A stretch of DNA of 12,478 bases from Opitutia bacterium (GTDB lineage: Bacteria; Verrucomicrobiota; Verrucomicrobiia; Opitutales; Seribacteraceae). The notes beneath the pieces are model-generated. The model worked only from the letters and a program-made list of their open reading frames with translations. It did not search any database and was not told where the DNA came from. Positions 1-7,867 of the stretch are shown here, piece after piece. Both the position numbers and the translations under genes were made by a program. Each line of letters starts with the position of its first letter. The stretch's first letter is position 1. Location: positions 1 through 12,478 of the forward strand of contig JABGUO010000368.1 in NCBI GenBank assembly GCA_018646565.1, given 5' to 3'.

Positions 1-828
1 AAAGAACTTAAGGATAGGATAGACAATGGCGAATTGGGGGAACTTCTTTATTTAAAAGCGGTGCGTATGCAGGGAAGACTTATTGGTTGGGACAAAAGAA
101 AACAGGAAACTCCGGATAAAGACAAAACAGACTTAATGTACCAAATTAAGAACTTCCATGGATTTCTTTGGTTAAGTGGTGGAGTGTACAGCGACTTTAA
201 TATTCATAACATCGACGAATGTTGTTGGATGAAAGGCATGTGGCCGGTCAAGGCACAGGCCATGGGAGGCAGGCATTACCGCGGAGATGAAATAGATCAA
301 AACCTTGATTCCTATTCAGTGGAATATACCTTTCCGGACGAGACAAAACTTTACTTCCAAGGAAGGAGTATGAACAAATGCTATCAGGAATTTGCCAGTC
401 ATGCCAATGGCACAAAGGGCTACGCCCTGATCTCAGGTCCAGGAGGCCATCGATCACAAGCCCGTATTCATAAAGGTCAAGGCCCTGACAGTGATGTGGC
501 TTGGATGTTTGGACAAAACGGTGGAGGTCGCCCAGAACGCGAAACTAACCCCTACCAAGACGAATGGGAATACTTAATGGATGCCATTAAAAACGATAAG
601 CCTCATAATGAAGTCGAGCGCGGGGTCAAGGCAAGTGTGGTGACCTCAATGGGCCGAATGGCTGCTCATATAGGAAATGAAGTAACTTATGACCAAATGC
701 TAAACTGCAGTCACGACTTTGCACCAGGTGTGGAAAACCTTACCATGGACTCTGAATCTCCTTTGCTTGCGAATGCGGATGGATCTTATCCTATTCCACA
801 ACCTGGCATGAAAAAGACCGAATACTGA
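1..828 (+). CDS. Gfo/Idh/MocA family oxidoreductase, C-terminal part (5' end outside window)
   Basis: The reading frame is open from base 1 to a TGA at 826-828, giving 275 visible residues, so the true start lies to the left. The N-terminal Rossmann NAD(P)-binding domain, which normally carries the EKP motif, is missing from view. What is seen is the C-terminal alpha/beta domain. Visible residues 1-25 match the linker after the Rossmann fold (KELKDRIDNGE then a strand). Around residues 61-82 is a conserved stretch containing NIHNIDECCWMKG and WPVKAQAMGGR, typical of the large Planctomycetota/Verrucomicrobiota branch; its His (codon at 205-207) and Asp are probable active-site residues. The C-terminus has the usual DEWEYLMDAI and ERG elements. 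Family members oxidise or reduce sugar hydroxyls with NAD(P). The substrate cannot be read from this fragment. A role in making 3-keto sugars for the DUF1080 protein downstream is only inference. Confidence 0.9.
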   Translation, partial: KELKDRIDNGELGELLYLKAVRMQGRLIGWDKRKQETPDKDKTDLMYQIKNFHGFLWLSGGVYSDFNIHNIDECCWMKGMWPVKAQAMGGRHYRGDEIDQNLDSYSVEYTFPDETKLYFQGRSMNKCYQEFASHANGTKGYALISGPGGHRSQARIHKGQGPDSDVAWMFGQNGGGRPERETNPYQDEWEYLMDAIKNDKPHNEVERGVKASVVTSMGRMAAHIGNEVTYDQMLNCSHDFAPGVENLTMDSESPLLANADGSYPIPQPGMKKTEY

Positions 829-1199
829 GCGTAAACCCATTTGCTCACAAATCAAAATCAAGGTGGTGAATAACTTTCTTAATAAAATGTGCGCAACTTA
901 AACCTCTGTAGTTCAAGCTATTAAACTAGAATCGAACTACTCCCAAATAATAAAAGCCCAATCGCAGTTGACGAAGAGAATTCCTTATTTCTAAAGTCAA
1001 ATTGTCCAAGGGAGTTTTGGGGTAGGCTTTCTTGGTTTTTAGGCCCGTTCTTGGCAACAAGGACGGGCCGCTTTTTTTTAGAAATCAATAGCTAAAGAAT
1101 CGACTATAGTTACCAGATTCTATGTCAGGTAGCCCAGAAATAGTATAGTTTATCAAATTTTAATATTGTAATGACAAGGAATGATTTCAATTTATAAAT
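829..1199. other. 371-bp intergenic region with no convincing gene
   Basis: No ORF of useful length and no tRNA fold was seen. The region contains a strong intrinsic terminator at 1042-1079, which lies 213 bases after the oxidoreductase stop. The left 210 bases are therefore either a long 3' UTR or hold an unannotated transcript. The right part (1080-1199) is AT-rich and must carry the promoter of the GH16 gene. Several TATAGT/TATTGT-like hexamers occur there, but none has a clear -35 partner at the right distance, so no promoter is assigned. An AAGGA at 1176-1180 is about 20 bases before the GH16 ATG, too far for a standard ribosome binding site. Confidence 0.6.
1042..1079 (+). terminator. 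Rho-independent terminator with GCAA tetraloop
   Basis: GGCCCGT (1042-1048) pairs with ACGGGCC (1063-1069). The stem continues inward as TCTTG (1049-1053) with CAAGG (1058-1062), including one G-U pair, to give 12 base pairs closed by the GNRA-type tetraloop GCAA (1054-1057). It is followed by GC and eight T residues (1072-1079). This is a textbook plus-strand terminator. Its distance from the preceding stop codon (213 bases) is larger than usual. Confidence 0.92.
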
Positions 1200-2006
1200 A
1201 TGAAAATTTTATTAATTATAACCTTTGCGATTCTTAATTCACTGGCCCCATTTTCCTTCGGAAAATCCAAACAAAAATTAATTTGGGCAGACGAATTTAA
1301 CGGAGAATCGCTAGACTATTCAAAATGGGGCGTGGAGGAAAATGCCTATGGTGGTGGTAATAACGAGCAACAAATTTATCGATGGGATAAGAAAAACCTT
1401 CGGGTAGAAAACGGAAATCTCGTTATCGAAGCCCACAAAGACAACCCCAATATTGCTGGAACCACTCGCCCCTACTCTTCTGCTCGAATCAGAAGTAAAC
1501 ATAGGGGAGACTGGAAATACTGCCGCGTGGATGTTCGTGCAAAAATGCCAATCGGAAAAGGTATGTGGCCTGCTATTTGGATGCTTCCCACAGATGAAAA
1601 GTATGGGGGTTGGGCTTCTAGTGGAGAGATTGACATCATGGAACTTGTGGGGCACGAGCCTTCAACCTATCATGGTACTTTACATTATGGAGGAGGTTGG
1701 CCCAAAAATAAACAGTCGGGCGAGAAATTCAAACTCAAATCCGGAACTTTTGCGGACGATTTTCATATTTTTTCAGTCTTTTGGGAAAAAGGGAAAATCA
1801 TTTGGGGCATTGATGGAAAAGCGTGGCAAACTCAGGAAAATTGGGATTCAGAAAAAGGTTCATTCCCCGCTCCATTTGATCAGCGGTTTCATCTTTTGAT
1901 CAACCTTGCTGTTGGAGGACGCTGGCCCGGTAATCCAGACGCTACAACAAAGTTTCCTGCAAAAATGCTGGTTGATTACATCCGAGTATATCAGACTGAA
2001 AAATAA
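1200..2006 (+). CDS. Secreted GH16 family endo-beta-glucanase (laminarinase-like)
   Basis: The protein has 268 residues. Residues 1-20 form a Sec signal peptide (Lys near the N-terminus, then a hydrophobic run ending near SFG), so the enzyme is exported. The rest is one GH16 beta-jelly-roll domain. It opens with LIWADEFNG and W43, has the GMWPAIWMLP strand at 121-130, and carries the catalytic motif E-I-D-I-M-E at 143-148. By family knowledge E143 is the nucleophile, E148 the acid/base and D145 the assisting residue. The ExDxxE form with the beta-bulge is that of bacterial laminarinases/beta-1,3-glucanases and their relatives rather than the shorter lichenase form. The C-terminus ends in the usual MLVDYIRVYQ strand, and no carbohydrate-binding module is attached. 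Likely reaction: internal hydrolysis of beta-1,3(1,4)-glucan by a retaining mechanism. Agarase or carrageenase specificity is less likely but not excluded. It appears monocistronic. Confidence 0.93.
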   Translation: MKILLIITFAILNSLAPFSFGKSKQKLIWADEFNGESLDYSKWGVEENAYGGGNNEQQIYRWDKKNLRVENGNLVIEAHKDNPNIAGTTRPYSSARIRSKHRGDWKYCRVDVRAKMPIGKGMWPAIWMLPTDEKYGGWASSGEIDIMELVGHEPSTYHGTLHYGGGWPKNKQSGEKFKLKSGTFADDFHIFSVFWEKGKIIWGIDGKAWQTQENWDSEKGSFPAPFDQRFHLLINLAVGGRWPGNPDATTKFPAKMLVDYIRVYQTEK

Positions 2007-2007
2007 T

Positions 2008-2046
2008 TTTGAAGCATGCGAGAAGAAACGATACCAGTGCTTCAAA
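2008..2046 (-). terminator. Inverted repeat between convergent genes, probable terminator for the methyltransferase
   Basis: TTTGAAGCA (2008-2016) and TGCTTCAAA (2038-2046) are perfect 9-bp inverted repeats with a 21-base loop. They lie between the stop codons of the converging GH16 and methyltransferase genes. Read on the minus strand, the stem is followed by ATTATTTTTC, a U-rich tract, so it would work best for the methyltransferase transcript. On the plus strand the following TTTCTTT is several bases away, so action on GH16 would be weaker. The large loop lowers confidence. Confidence 0.5.
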
Positions 2047-2058
2047 GGATAAGTTTCT

Positions 2059-3366
2059 TTAAAGCTGTTCCTCCAACGCGATCAAATGTTTGACTATCTG
2101 TGCCATACCCAAAGGCGGAATTGACTCCCCGATTACCTCACGGATGAGCTTTATTGAAAAGTTTTCACTTTCTTTCATTCTCCCATAACGGATTCCCTCA
2201 AATGAAAACTTTTTGTTCCACTGCGCATGATCCAAAGTGGATAAAATAAGAATTTCCCGAAGAGAAAGGACACGGTTCTGATCGGGGTGGCCTTTCATAT
2301 CACTCGAAATTACCCCGCTGTTCATAGTTAATGTACTGGCCGGACTATTCCACCTCATTCTGCGATAGCTGGTTCGAAAGCCCTTAATGAGCCTCGCTTT
2401 CCCCTTTTTGAGAAGGACTGGTCGAGGTAAAATATGCCCACATTTTTCACAGGCAACCGATTCCTCCTGATTGTGATTGTGCTTACATTGGATGCAGCGG
2501 AGGTTATCAAATGCACTTTTCCCCTCCGGTGTGTGTTTCATCCAGAAATACTGATTTTCATTCCAACGCGGAATACAATGGTATGGATCTTTCGAATCCT
2601 GAAGCAAACCGAGGGAATCTAATTGGGGAAGCCGACCAATCGCATCTCTTAAATTAACAGGAGCATGGCCATTTTTGTCCCCATGAGTGGGGACTGGGTG
2701 AAACGGGCTTATTTGTTTGGAAAATACATCCCCTACCGGAGGACAAGACTCTAAGACCTGCGGAATACGACAACCGATGGTGATTAATCGCTCCCGATGA
2801 TGGGGGACTCCATAGGAAGAAAAATTCAAAATATTAGACCTTATCGAATATCCCAAGGGGATTAAACGCCTGGATAAACAAGCAAGAATATTTTCAGGTT
2901 TATCATGCTCGTTACGAATAATTGTGTTTTCCATCCTTCGAACATTTTCGAGGATAAACCAATCGGGTTGCAGCTTTTCGAGGACTGAAATGCCAGGCAG
3001 TATAAGTCGATTCCTTTCATCCTCCCTAGGTCGGACACCCGAGCGAATTGAAGATGATATTCTCCCTGCCCCATTCGCTGACATACCCTGGCACGGTGGA
3101 GAAAGAGTAAGCAGCCAAGGTCTTTTTCCATTCAATTCTTTTTTAAAGAAATTGATGTACTCCTTTTGTAACTGCCATATATCACCTTCAAAAACCTCAG
3201 TTGCAGGAAAATTATTTCTAATTAACTGTGCCCGGGATGGAATGATTTCAGCCGCAGCTAAAACTGGAATTGCACACCCCCACTCTATTCCCACATCTCC
3301 CACCCCTCCTCCGGAAAAGAGGGATCCTGAAACTCGGACAGAGCGGATGGTTCGGAAAGTATTCAT
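2059..3366 (-). CDS. C5-cytosine DNA methyltransferase with zinc-ribbon-like insert, orphan
   Basis: This 435-residue protein transfers a methyl group from S-adenosylmethionine to C5 of cytosine in DNA. Motif I (SAM binding) is GSLFSGGGVGDVG at 14-26. Motif IV is SPPCQG at 89-94, with C92 the catalytic nucleophile. Motif VI is ENV at 140-142, and motif VIII is YGVPHHRER at 185-193. Motif IX is around residues 330-348 (RTSYRRMRWNSPASTLT), and motif X is GESIPPLGMAQIV at 413-425. The target-recognition region between VIII and IX contains CIQC (291-294) and CEKC (306-309), a likely zinc ribbon. The ATG at 3364-3366 is just before motif I, as expected. It is one protein with all motifs, so it is probably active. 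No restriction endonuclease, Vsr or other defence gene lies next to it, so it is an orphan here; its role may be epigenetic or protective. The target sequence cannot be predicted. Confidence 0.93.
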   Translation of the reverse strand: MNTFRTIRSVRVSGSLFSGGGVGDVGIEWGCAIPVLAAAEIIPSRAQLIRNNFPATEVFEGDIWQLQKEYINFFKKELNGKRPWLLTLSPPCQGMSANGAGRISSSIRSGVRPREDERNRLILPGISVLEKLQPDWFILENVRRMENTIIRNEHDKPENILACLSRRLIPLGYSIRSNILNFSSYGVPHHRERLITIGCRIPQVLESCPPVGDVFSKQISPFHPVPTHGDKNGHAPVNLRDAIGRLPQLDSLGLLQDSKDPYHCIPRWNENQYFWMKHTPEGKSAFDNLRCIQCKHNHNQEESVACEKCGHILPRPVLLKKGKARLIKGFRTSYRRMRWNSPASTLTMNSGVISSDMKGHPDQNRVLSLREILILSTLDHAQWNKKFSFEGIRYGRMKESENFSIKLIREVIGESIPPLGMAQIVKHLIALEEQL

Positions 3367-3532
3367 GCCAATATTTTAGCTACCTTAAACAACCATCTTG
3401 GTCAACGAACCACTCCGTATGGAATGAAATAAATCACTCACATAAAATAGAACTTCCTATATTATGTTTACCCAAATCGCATATTTTGAATGGACATTGA
3501 ACAAACAGTGGCCAAATTCTACTTATTTACAC

Positions 3533-5128
3533 ATGAAACGATTTATTCCTATTTTATTATGCCTGTCTCTTTGGGGACAGATTTTTGCCCACGATCCGGC
3601 GACCGAAATGACAACGGCCGCTCACAATTTCCTTAATTCTTTGGAAGAAGGGAAAAAAAAGAAAGCCCATTTCCCCTTCTCTGACAAAGAAAGAGAAAAC
3701 TGGCATTTCTTTCCGGGAAGTTTTGTAAAGCCCAATGGGCGGATGGGATTATCAGTAAAAGAGATGTCTTCTCCTCAGAGAACCTTGGCACAGACTCTTC
3801 TTTCTTCCGCCCTGAGCCATCGTGGACAGATTGAAGCATCTACCGTTATTCTCCTCGAACAAATTCTCTATGAAAAAGAAGGAAGAGAAATGAGAAACCC
3901 AGACCTTTATCATTACTCAGTATTTGGCCAACCGGATCAAGCAGGCTCATGGGGATGGCGCTTCGAAGGCCACCACCTTTCTCTTAACTTTTCTCTGGTA
4001 AACGGCAGGATATTCTCCGTCACTCCAAGTTTTTGGGGAGCTAGTCCAGCGAAGGTAACAGAAGGAAAACATGCCGGAATGCGCGTTCTTGCTGAAGAGG
4101 AGACAACCGCGTTCAAGTTCTTAAAATCTCTCTCCCCTCCCCAGAAAAAAATGGCAATTATTTCTGACAAAGCTCCTCGCGAAATTTATTCCGGTCAGGA
4201 CAACACAGTAGACTGGTCAACATTCGTGCCGGCTCAGGGTCTTCCTATTACTAAGATGAATCCCCGTCAAAAAGGATGGCTACAAGAAGTAATCGCAGTG
4301 TATTCAGCAAAACATCGCCCTCAGGTAGTTAAACAAATAAACCAAAATAAACCTCTCCTTCACCCCACTGAAACCTTTTTTGCATGGGCGGGCGGGCTGA
4401 CCCCTGAAACAGGTCACTACTACCGCATACAAACACCGGATTTCCTGTTCGAATACGCCAATACTCAAAACAACGTGAATCACGTTCATGCGGTATGGAG
4501 AGACTTTAAAGGAGATTTTGGAAGAGACCTCTTAGCGGAACACTACACCCAAGATCATTCGAAGCAAAATGGTTGGGTCAGCATGTTTGACGGAAAAACT
4601 CTCAAAGGCTGGAAGCCAAACGAAAATGAGGACTCATTCTCCGTAAAGAATGGGTGCATCGTGGCCAATGCACCGGGGCGTTGCCATCTTTTTTATCAGA
4701 CTAAAAAGCCGTTCAAAAACTTTGAATTCAAGGCCGAGGTTATGACTCTACCGCATTCCAATGCAGGCGTGTATTTCCATACTCGCTTCCAGGAGGACGG
4801 TTGGCCAAAAGCGGGTTTTGAATGCCAAATAAATAATACCTATCACGACCCCAAAAAGACAGCCAGTATTTATAGCGTACAAGATTGCCTGGAAGCTCCG
4901 GCACGGGATGACGAATGGTTTACCCTTTACATAAAAGTGGATGGCAAACAGGTAATCACAAAGGTAAATGATCAAGTAATCTCCGATTGGAACCAACCGG
5001 AGGACTGGAAAAAAAGTGGGGACTTTGAAAGGGTATTAGGAGAAGGAACATTTGCACTTCAGGGACACGATCCCGGAAGCACAGTCCTTTTTCGTAATCT
5101 TTTCGTGAAAAGACTTCCCGCTCAATAG
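3533..5128 (+). CDS. Secreted DUF3500-DUF1080 fusion protein (DUF1080: 3-keto-disaccharide hydrolase family)
   Basis: From the ATG at 3533 the protein has 531 residues and begins with a clear signal peptide (MKRFIPILLCLSLWGQIFA, cleavage near A19). An in-frame ATG at 3464 would add 23 polar residues before the signal, so it is not preferred. Residues 25 to about 340 look like DUF3500: AAHNFLNSLEEG, HFFPGSFV, GWRFEGHHLSLNF at 141-153, and NHVHAVWRDFKGDFGRDLLAEHY at 316-338. DUF3500 has no known function that I can name. Residues 347-528 are DUF1080: GWVSMFDGKTLKGW, SNAGVYFHTR at 409-418, FECQINN, ASIYSV, and the C-terminal ALQGHDPGSTVLFRNLFVK. DUF1080 proteins adopt a concanavalin-like jelly roll, and several act on 3-keto-glycosides. 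It is the first gene of an operon with the beta-propeller gene 8 bases downstream. The whole protein should act outside the cytoplasm. The substrate is unknown. Confidence 0.85.
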   Translation: MKRFIPILLCLSLWGQIFAHDPATEMTTAAHNFLNSLEEGKKKKAHFPFSDKERENWHFFPGSFVKPNGRMGLSVKEMSSPQRTLAQTLLSSALSHRGQIEASTVILLEQILYEKEGREMRNPDLYHYSVFGQPDQAGSWGWRFEGHHLSLNFSLVNGRIFSVTPSFWGASPAKVTEGKHAGMRVLAEEETTAFKFLKSLSPPQKKMAIISDKAPREIYSGQDNTVDWSTFVPAQGLPITKMNPRQKGWLQEVIAVYSAKHRPQVVKQINQNKPLLHPTETFFAWAGGLTPETGHYYRIQTPDFLFEYANTQNNVNHVHAVWRDFKGDFGRDLLAEHYTQDHSKQNGWVSMFDGKTLKGWKPNENEDSFSVKNGCIVANAPGRCHLFYQTKKPFKNFEFKAEVMTLPHSNAGVYFHTRFQEDGWPKAGFECQINNTYHDPKKTASIYSVQDCLEAPARDDEWFTLYIKVDGKQVITKVNDQVISDWNQPEDWKKSGDFERVLGEGTFALQGHDPGSTVLFRNLFVKRLPAQ

Positions 5129-5136
5129 CCTATTCA

Positions 5137-6441
5137 ATGAAACCCTTTTTTCTTGTTTCTCTGATTCTTCCCCTAGTAGCATATGCCCAGTCATGGCCAC
5201 AATGGCGCGGCCCGGACGCCTCCGGTCATGCCCCAATAGCCAATTACCCGAAGTTCTGGTCTTCCCAAAAAAATATCTCTTGGAAAACGAGCCTTCCTGG
5301 CCGTGGCCACTCATCTCCAGTTCATGATGGTGAGAATATTTGGGTAACCACTGCTCTGGAAACTCCTGCATCCGAAAAAGAAAAAGAGGAAAGACTAAAG
5401 GAAAATAAGGGATTACCCACTGTTACAGTACTTTCCAAAGTGAGCCTTCGGGCCCTGAAGATTGATGCTTCTTCTGGAAAAATCCTGAAAAACATTGAAG
5501 TTTTTAAGAAAAAACAGCCACAATGGGTTCATAAGTTAAACAGCTATGCCTCCCCCAGCCCCTATCTTCAAGAGGACAAACTATACCTTCATTTTGGTGC
5601 TTATGGAAATGCGTGCATTGATTCAAAATCAGGTGATATCATTTGGAAAAATGACGAAAAAAACCTGTGGGTGATGCATGAAAATGGACCGGGGAGCTCA
5701 CCCATTGTATGGAAAAACCTGATGATCTTCCATTTGGATGGAAGTGATCGGCAAAGCATCGTCGCACTCTACAAGGACAACGGTAAAATTGCTTGGCAAA
5801 CTGAACGAACCGGGGAAATGAAAGAAAACCCACAACTCCAAAAATCTTACTCGACTCCGATCATTGAAACATTCAACGGTAAACCTATTTTGATTTCCTG
5901 CGCAGCGGACTGGGTATACGGATACAATCCAGAAAATGGAAATGAGCTTTGGAAAATGAGGTATGGCATACTCGGGTTTTCTAATGTGGCACGGCCCGTT
6001 GTGGGCCACGGAATGTTTTATCTGTCCACCTGCTTTATGAAATCCGAAGTTCATGCTTACCAATTGGAAGGCCTTACCGAGCCCAAGCTTGTCTGGAAAA
6101 TGACCAAGGGTGCACCCAGAATCCCTTCCCCTATCTTAGTAGGAAATCAACTTTATGTGGTAAACGATGGTGGAATTCTTTCCTGCGTAAATGCTCAAAC
6201 AGGTGATCTCAATTGGCGAGAAAGGCTCGACGGTGAATTTAATGCCTCCCCCATCCTCGCCAATGGACTACTCTACCTTTCTGATCGAGCCGGGAAAACC
6301 ACTGTCATCCGTCCGGGAAAAAGCCTGCAAATCATTTCAGAAAATCAATTGGATGGAGCTCCACACATGGCTACCTTTGCACCCCATAAAAATTCATTTC
6401 TTATCCGAACTGATAACACTCTTTACCGAGTGGCAGAATAG
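5137..6441 (+). CDS. Secreted PQQ-like beta-propeller repeat protein
   Basis: The protein has 434 residues and begins with a signal peptide (MKPFFLVSLILPLVAYA). After it comes WPQWRGPDASG, the usual opening of this Planctomycetota/Verrucomicrobiota family. The body is built of PQQ-type repeats: ALKIDASSGKIL, CIDSKSGDIIWKN, ALYKDNGKIAWQT, GYNPENGNELWKM and CVNAQTGDLNWRE mark successive blades (D-x-x-x-G-x-x-x-W pattern), ending with blades around NASPILANGLLYLSD and NSFLIRTDNTLYRVAE. Nothing shows that it really binds pyrroloquinoline quinone, and the attached cytochrome or dehydrogenase domains of true quinoproteins are absent. Many such proteins may be structural, ligand-binding or enzymatic. 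The gene starts 8 bases after the DUF3500-DUF1080 stop, so the two are probably co-transcribed and may act on the same sugar outside the cytoplasm. It converges with the sulfatase with a gap of only 4 bases. Confidence 0.87.
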   Translation: MKPFFLVSLILPLVAYAQSWPQWRGPDASGHAPIANYPKFWSSQKNISWKTSLPGRGHSSPVHDGENIWVTTALETPASEKEKEERLKENKGLPTVTVLSKVSLRALKIDASSGKILKNIEVFKKKQPQWVHKLNSYASPSPYLQEDKLYLHFGAYGNACIDSKSGDIIWKNDEKNLWVMHENGPGSSPIVWKNLMIFHLDGSDRQSIVALYKDNGKIAWQTERTGEMKENPQLQKSYSTPIIETFNGKPILISCAADWVYGYNPENGNELWKMRYGILGFSNVARPVVGHGMFYLSTCFMKSEVHAYQLEGLTEPKLVWKMTKGAPRIPSPILVGNQLYVVNDGGILSCVNAQTGDLNWRERLDGEFNASPILANGLLYLSDRAGKTTVIRPGKSLQIISENQLDGAPHMATFAPHKNSFLIRTDNTLYRVAE

Positions 6442-6445
6442 GAAA

Positions 6446-7837
6446 TCAATTTTCCCTAAGGCTTGAGAATACATTTCCCGTTGGTTTTTCGGGCAAGGAT
6501 GTAAGCCATTTTTGGAGCAAGATTTTCAATCGACTTACGGTTTCTGAATTCTTATCGGCCCGATCTGTACTCTCCAATGGATCACGGACTAAATCATAAA
6601 GTTCGGCATGGGACAGGTCCTTGTTAAGTACCAATTTCCATTGTTCATGAACCACTGCATAAGCAACCCAATGATCGGGTTTGGACTCGTTCGCTGGCCA
6701 CGGTGCAGACATTTTCCAAAAGATTGGTTTCTTACGTAATGGATTGCCCTTCCCCATTAATGCAGGAACTTGGCTCATTCCATCCGGTTTGTACGACCTA
6801 GGCAATTTCACATTCCCAAGTTCACAAAAAGTGGGCAACAAGTCGACCGCTGACAAGACCGAGGTTTTATCCACTTTCCCCGCGCCAATTTTCCCGGGCC
6901 AACGGGCAATAAAGGGCACCCCGATTCCACCTTCCATCAACGCCCCTTTAAAGGCACGACGCCCTCCTGTAATACCCTTGGCTGCTCCGATACCGTATCC
7001 CGGACCAGTGGCTGAGTCATAACTCAGAGCAATGGGGGAATTGGGAGAACCCCTTGCCGGTCCATTATCCGAGCTAAAAATAACCAGCGTATTATCAGAA
7101 ATTTTCATCTCGTCCAAGGCATTCAACAATTGACCGATTCTTAAATCCGCATGGTACAAAGTGGCCGCATAAATATTGTCCGCCTCAGGTAAATCGGGAA
7201 AAAGTTTCTGCAATTTGGGATCCACATGAAAAGGTGTGTGCGGTTCATGAATCCATAGATTAATAAAGAATGGCTTACCCTTTCCATGGCTTTTTTTCAT
7301 GAATGGAATCGCACTTTTTACATCATCATGGACAAACATCTGTGGCCCTGAACAATTATATGACCCATAATCATCGTAGCCATATGCAGTAAGAAACGGA
7401 GCATCTGGGATCATATCATTGGCAAGGTGCCACTTTCCATAATGTGCAGTTGAATATCCTGCTTTTTTGAGAAACTTTGGTAACAATGGTGCATTGGTAT
7501 CCAACCAGTCTGGCATGTTACGTCTTTGGTTGCTTGGTACCCAGGCAAAATGCCCGTCAATGTTGTACCGGGCAGGAAAGTGTCCAGTCATCACTGCAGT
7601 TCGACTGGGTGAGCACACTCCACTAGCTACAGTAAACCTGTGAAAATCAGTCCCCTCCTTGGCCAATCTGTCGATATTTGGTGTCTTTAAATAAGGATGA
7701 CCATGGCAGCCCAAGTCACCCCATCCCCAGTCATCAGCAAAAATGAAAACAATATTGGGTCTGGTCTTTTCAGCAAAGGAAGAGAAAGCCATAAATGCAC
7801 TAACACTGAGGAAAATCGAAAAGATAAATTTAATCAT
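6446..7837 (-). CDS. Secreted type I sulfatase (formylglycine-dependent)
   Basis: This 463-residue protein hydrolyses sulfate esters, most likely on a glycan. Residues 1-22 are a signal peptide (MIKFIFSIFLSVSAFMAFSSFA). Metal-binding DD is at 35-36 in IFADDWGWGDLG. The sulfatase signature VCSPSRTAVMTGHFPARY starts at 74; C75 would be converted to formylglycine by a maturase that is not in this window. K135 and H137 in HYGKWHL, the H197/H200 region in WIHEPH, D257/N258 in SSDNG, and K297 in RRAFKGALMEGG complete the expected active site. The C-terminal part holds the usual ELYDLVRDPLEST subdomain. All key residues are present and length is normal, so it should be active. It resembles arylsulfatase A-like glycan sulfatases, but the sugar and sulfate position cannot be told. 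It is divergent from the second sulfatase gene, with a 161-bp region between their chosen starts. Confidence 0.93.
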   Translation of the reverse strand: MIKFIFSIFLSVSAFMAFSSFAEKTRPNIVFIFADDWGWGDLGCHGHPYLKTPNIDRLAKEGTDFHRFTVASGVCSPSRTAVMTGHFPARYNIDGHFAWVPSNQRRNMPDWLDTNAPLLPKFLKKAGYSTAHYGKWHLANDMIPDAPFLTAYGYDDYGSYNCSGPQMFVHDDVKSAIPFMKKSHGKGKPFFINLWIHEPHTPFHVDPKLQKLFPDLPEADNIYAATLYHADLRIGQLLNALDEMKISDNTLVIFSSDNGPARGSPNSPIALSYDSATGPGYGIGAAKGITGGRRAFKGALMEGGIGVPFIARWPGKIGAGKVDKTSVLSAVDLLPTFCELGNVKLPRSYKPDGMSQVPALMGKGNPLRKKPIFWKMSAPWPANESKPDHWVAYAVVHEQWKLVLNKDLSHAELYDLVRDPLESTDRADKNSETVSRLKILLQKWLTSLPEKPTGNVFSSLREN

Positions 7838-7851
7838 AATTAGAAAATATC

Positions 7852-7867
7852 GGAAGGTTGGAAGGTT
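7852..7867 (-). repeat. Tandem 8-bp repeat in the 5' leader of the minus-strand sulfatase
   Basis: GGAAGGTT occurs twice head to tail (7852-7859 and 7860-7867) on the plus strand, so the minus-strand leader reads AACCTTCCAACCTTCC about 15-30 bases before the sulfatase ATG. It sits in the divergent regulatory region (7838-7998) shared by the two sulfatase genes. It could be a binding site or chance. A TATAAA at 7933-7938 faces the plus-strand sulfatase but has no good -35, so no promoter is called. Confidence 0.4.

Noticed and set aside
34..828. TTG at 34 as start of the oxidoreductase
   Set aside because: The frame is open to base 1 and the residues before it (KELKDRIDNGE) fit the family, so the gene is truncated by the window edge.
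1453..1899. 148-residue ORF inside the GH16 gene
   Set aside because: Overlaps the catalytic GH16 frame in another phase and has no recognisable domain.
2924..3379. 151-residue plus-strand ORF opposite the methyltransferase
   Set aside because: It is antisense to conserved methyltransferase motifs and shows no family features; a shadow frame.
3464..3532. ATG at 3464 as start of the DUF3500-DUF1080 protein
   Set aside because: It would place 23 polar residues before a clear signal peptide that begins at the ATG 3533.
5137..6441. Calling the propeller protein a true quinoprotein dehydrogenase
   Set aside because: Only generic PQQ-type repeats are seen; no catalytic dehydrogenase or cytochrome features.
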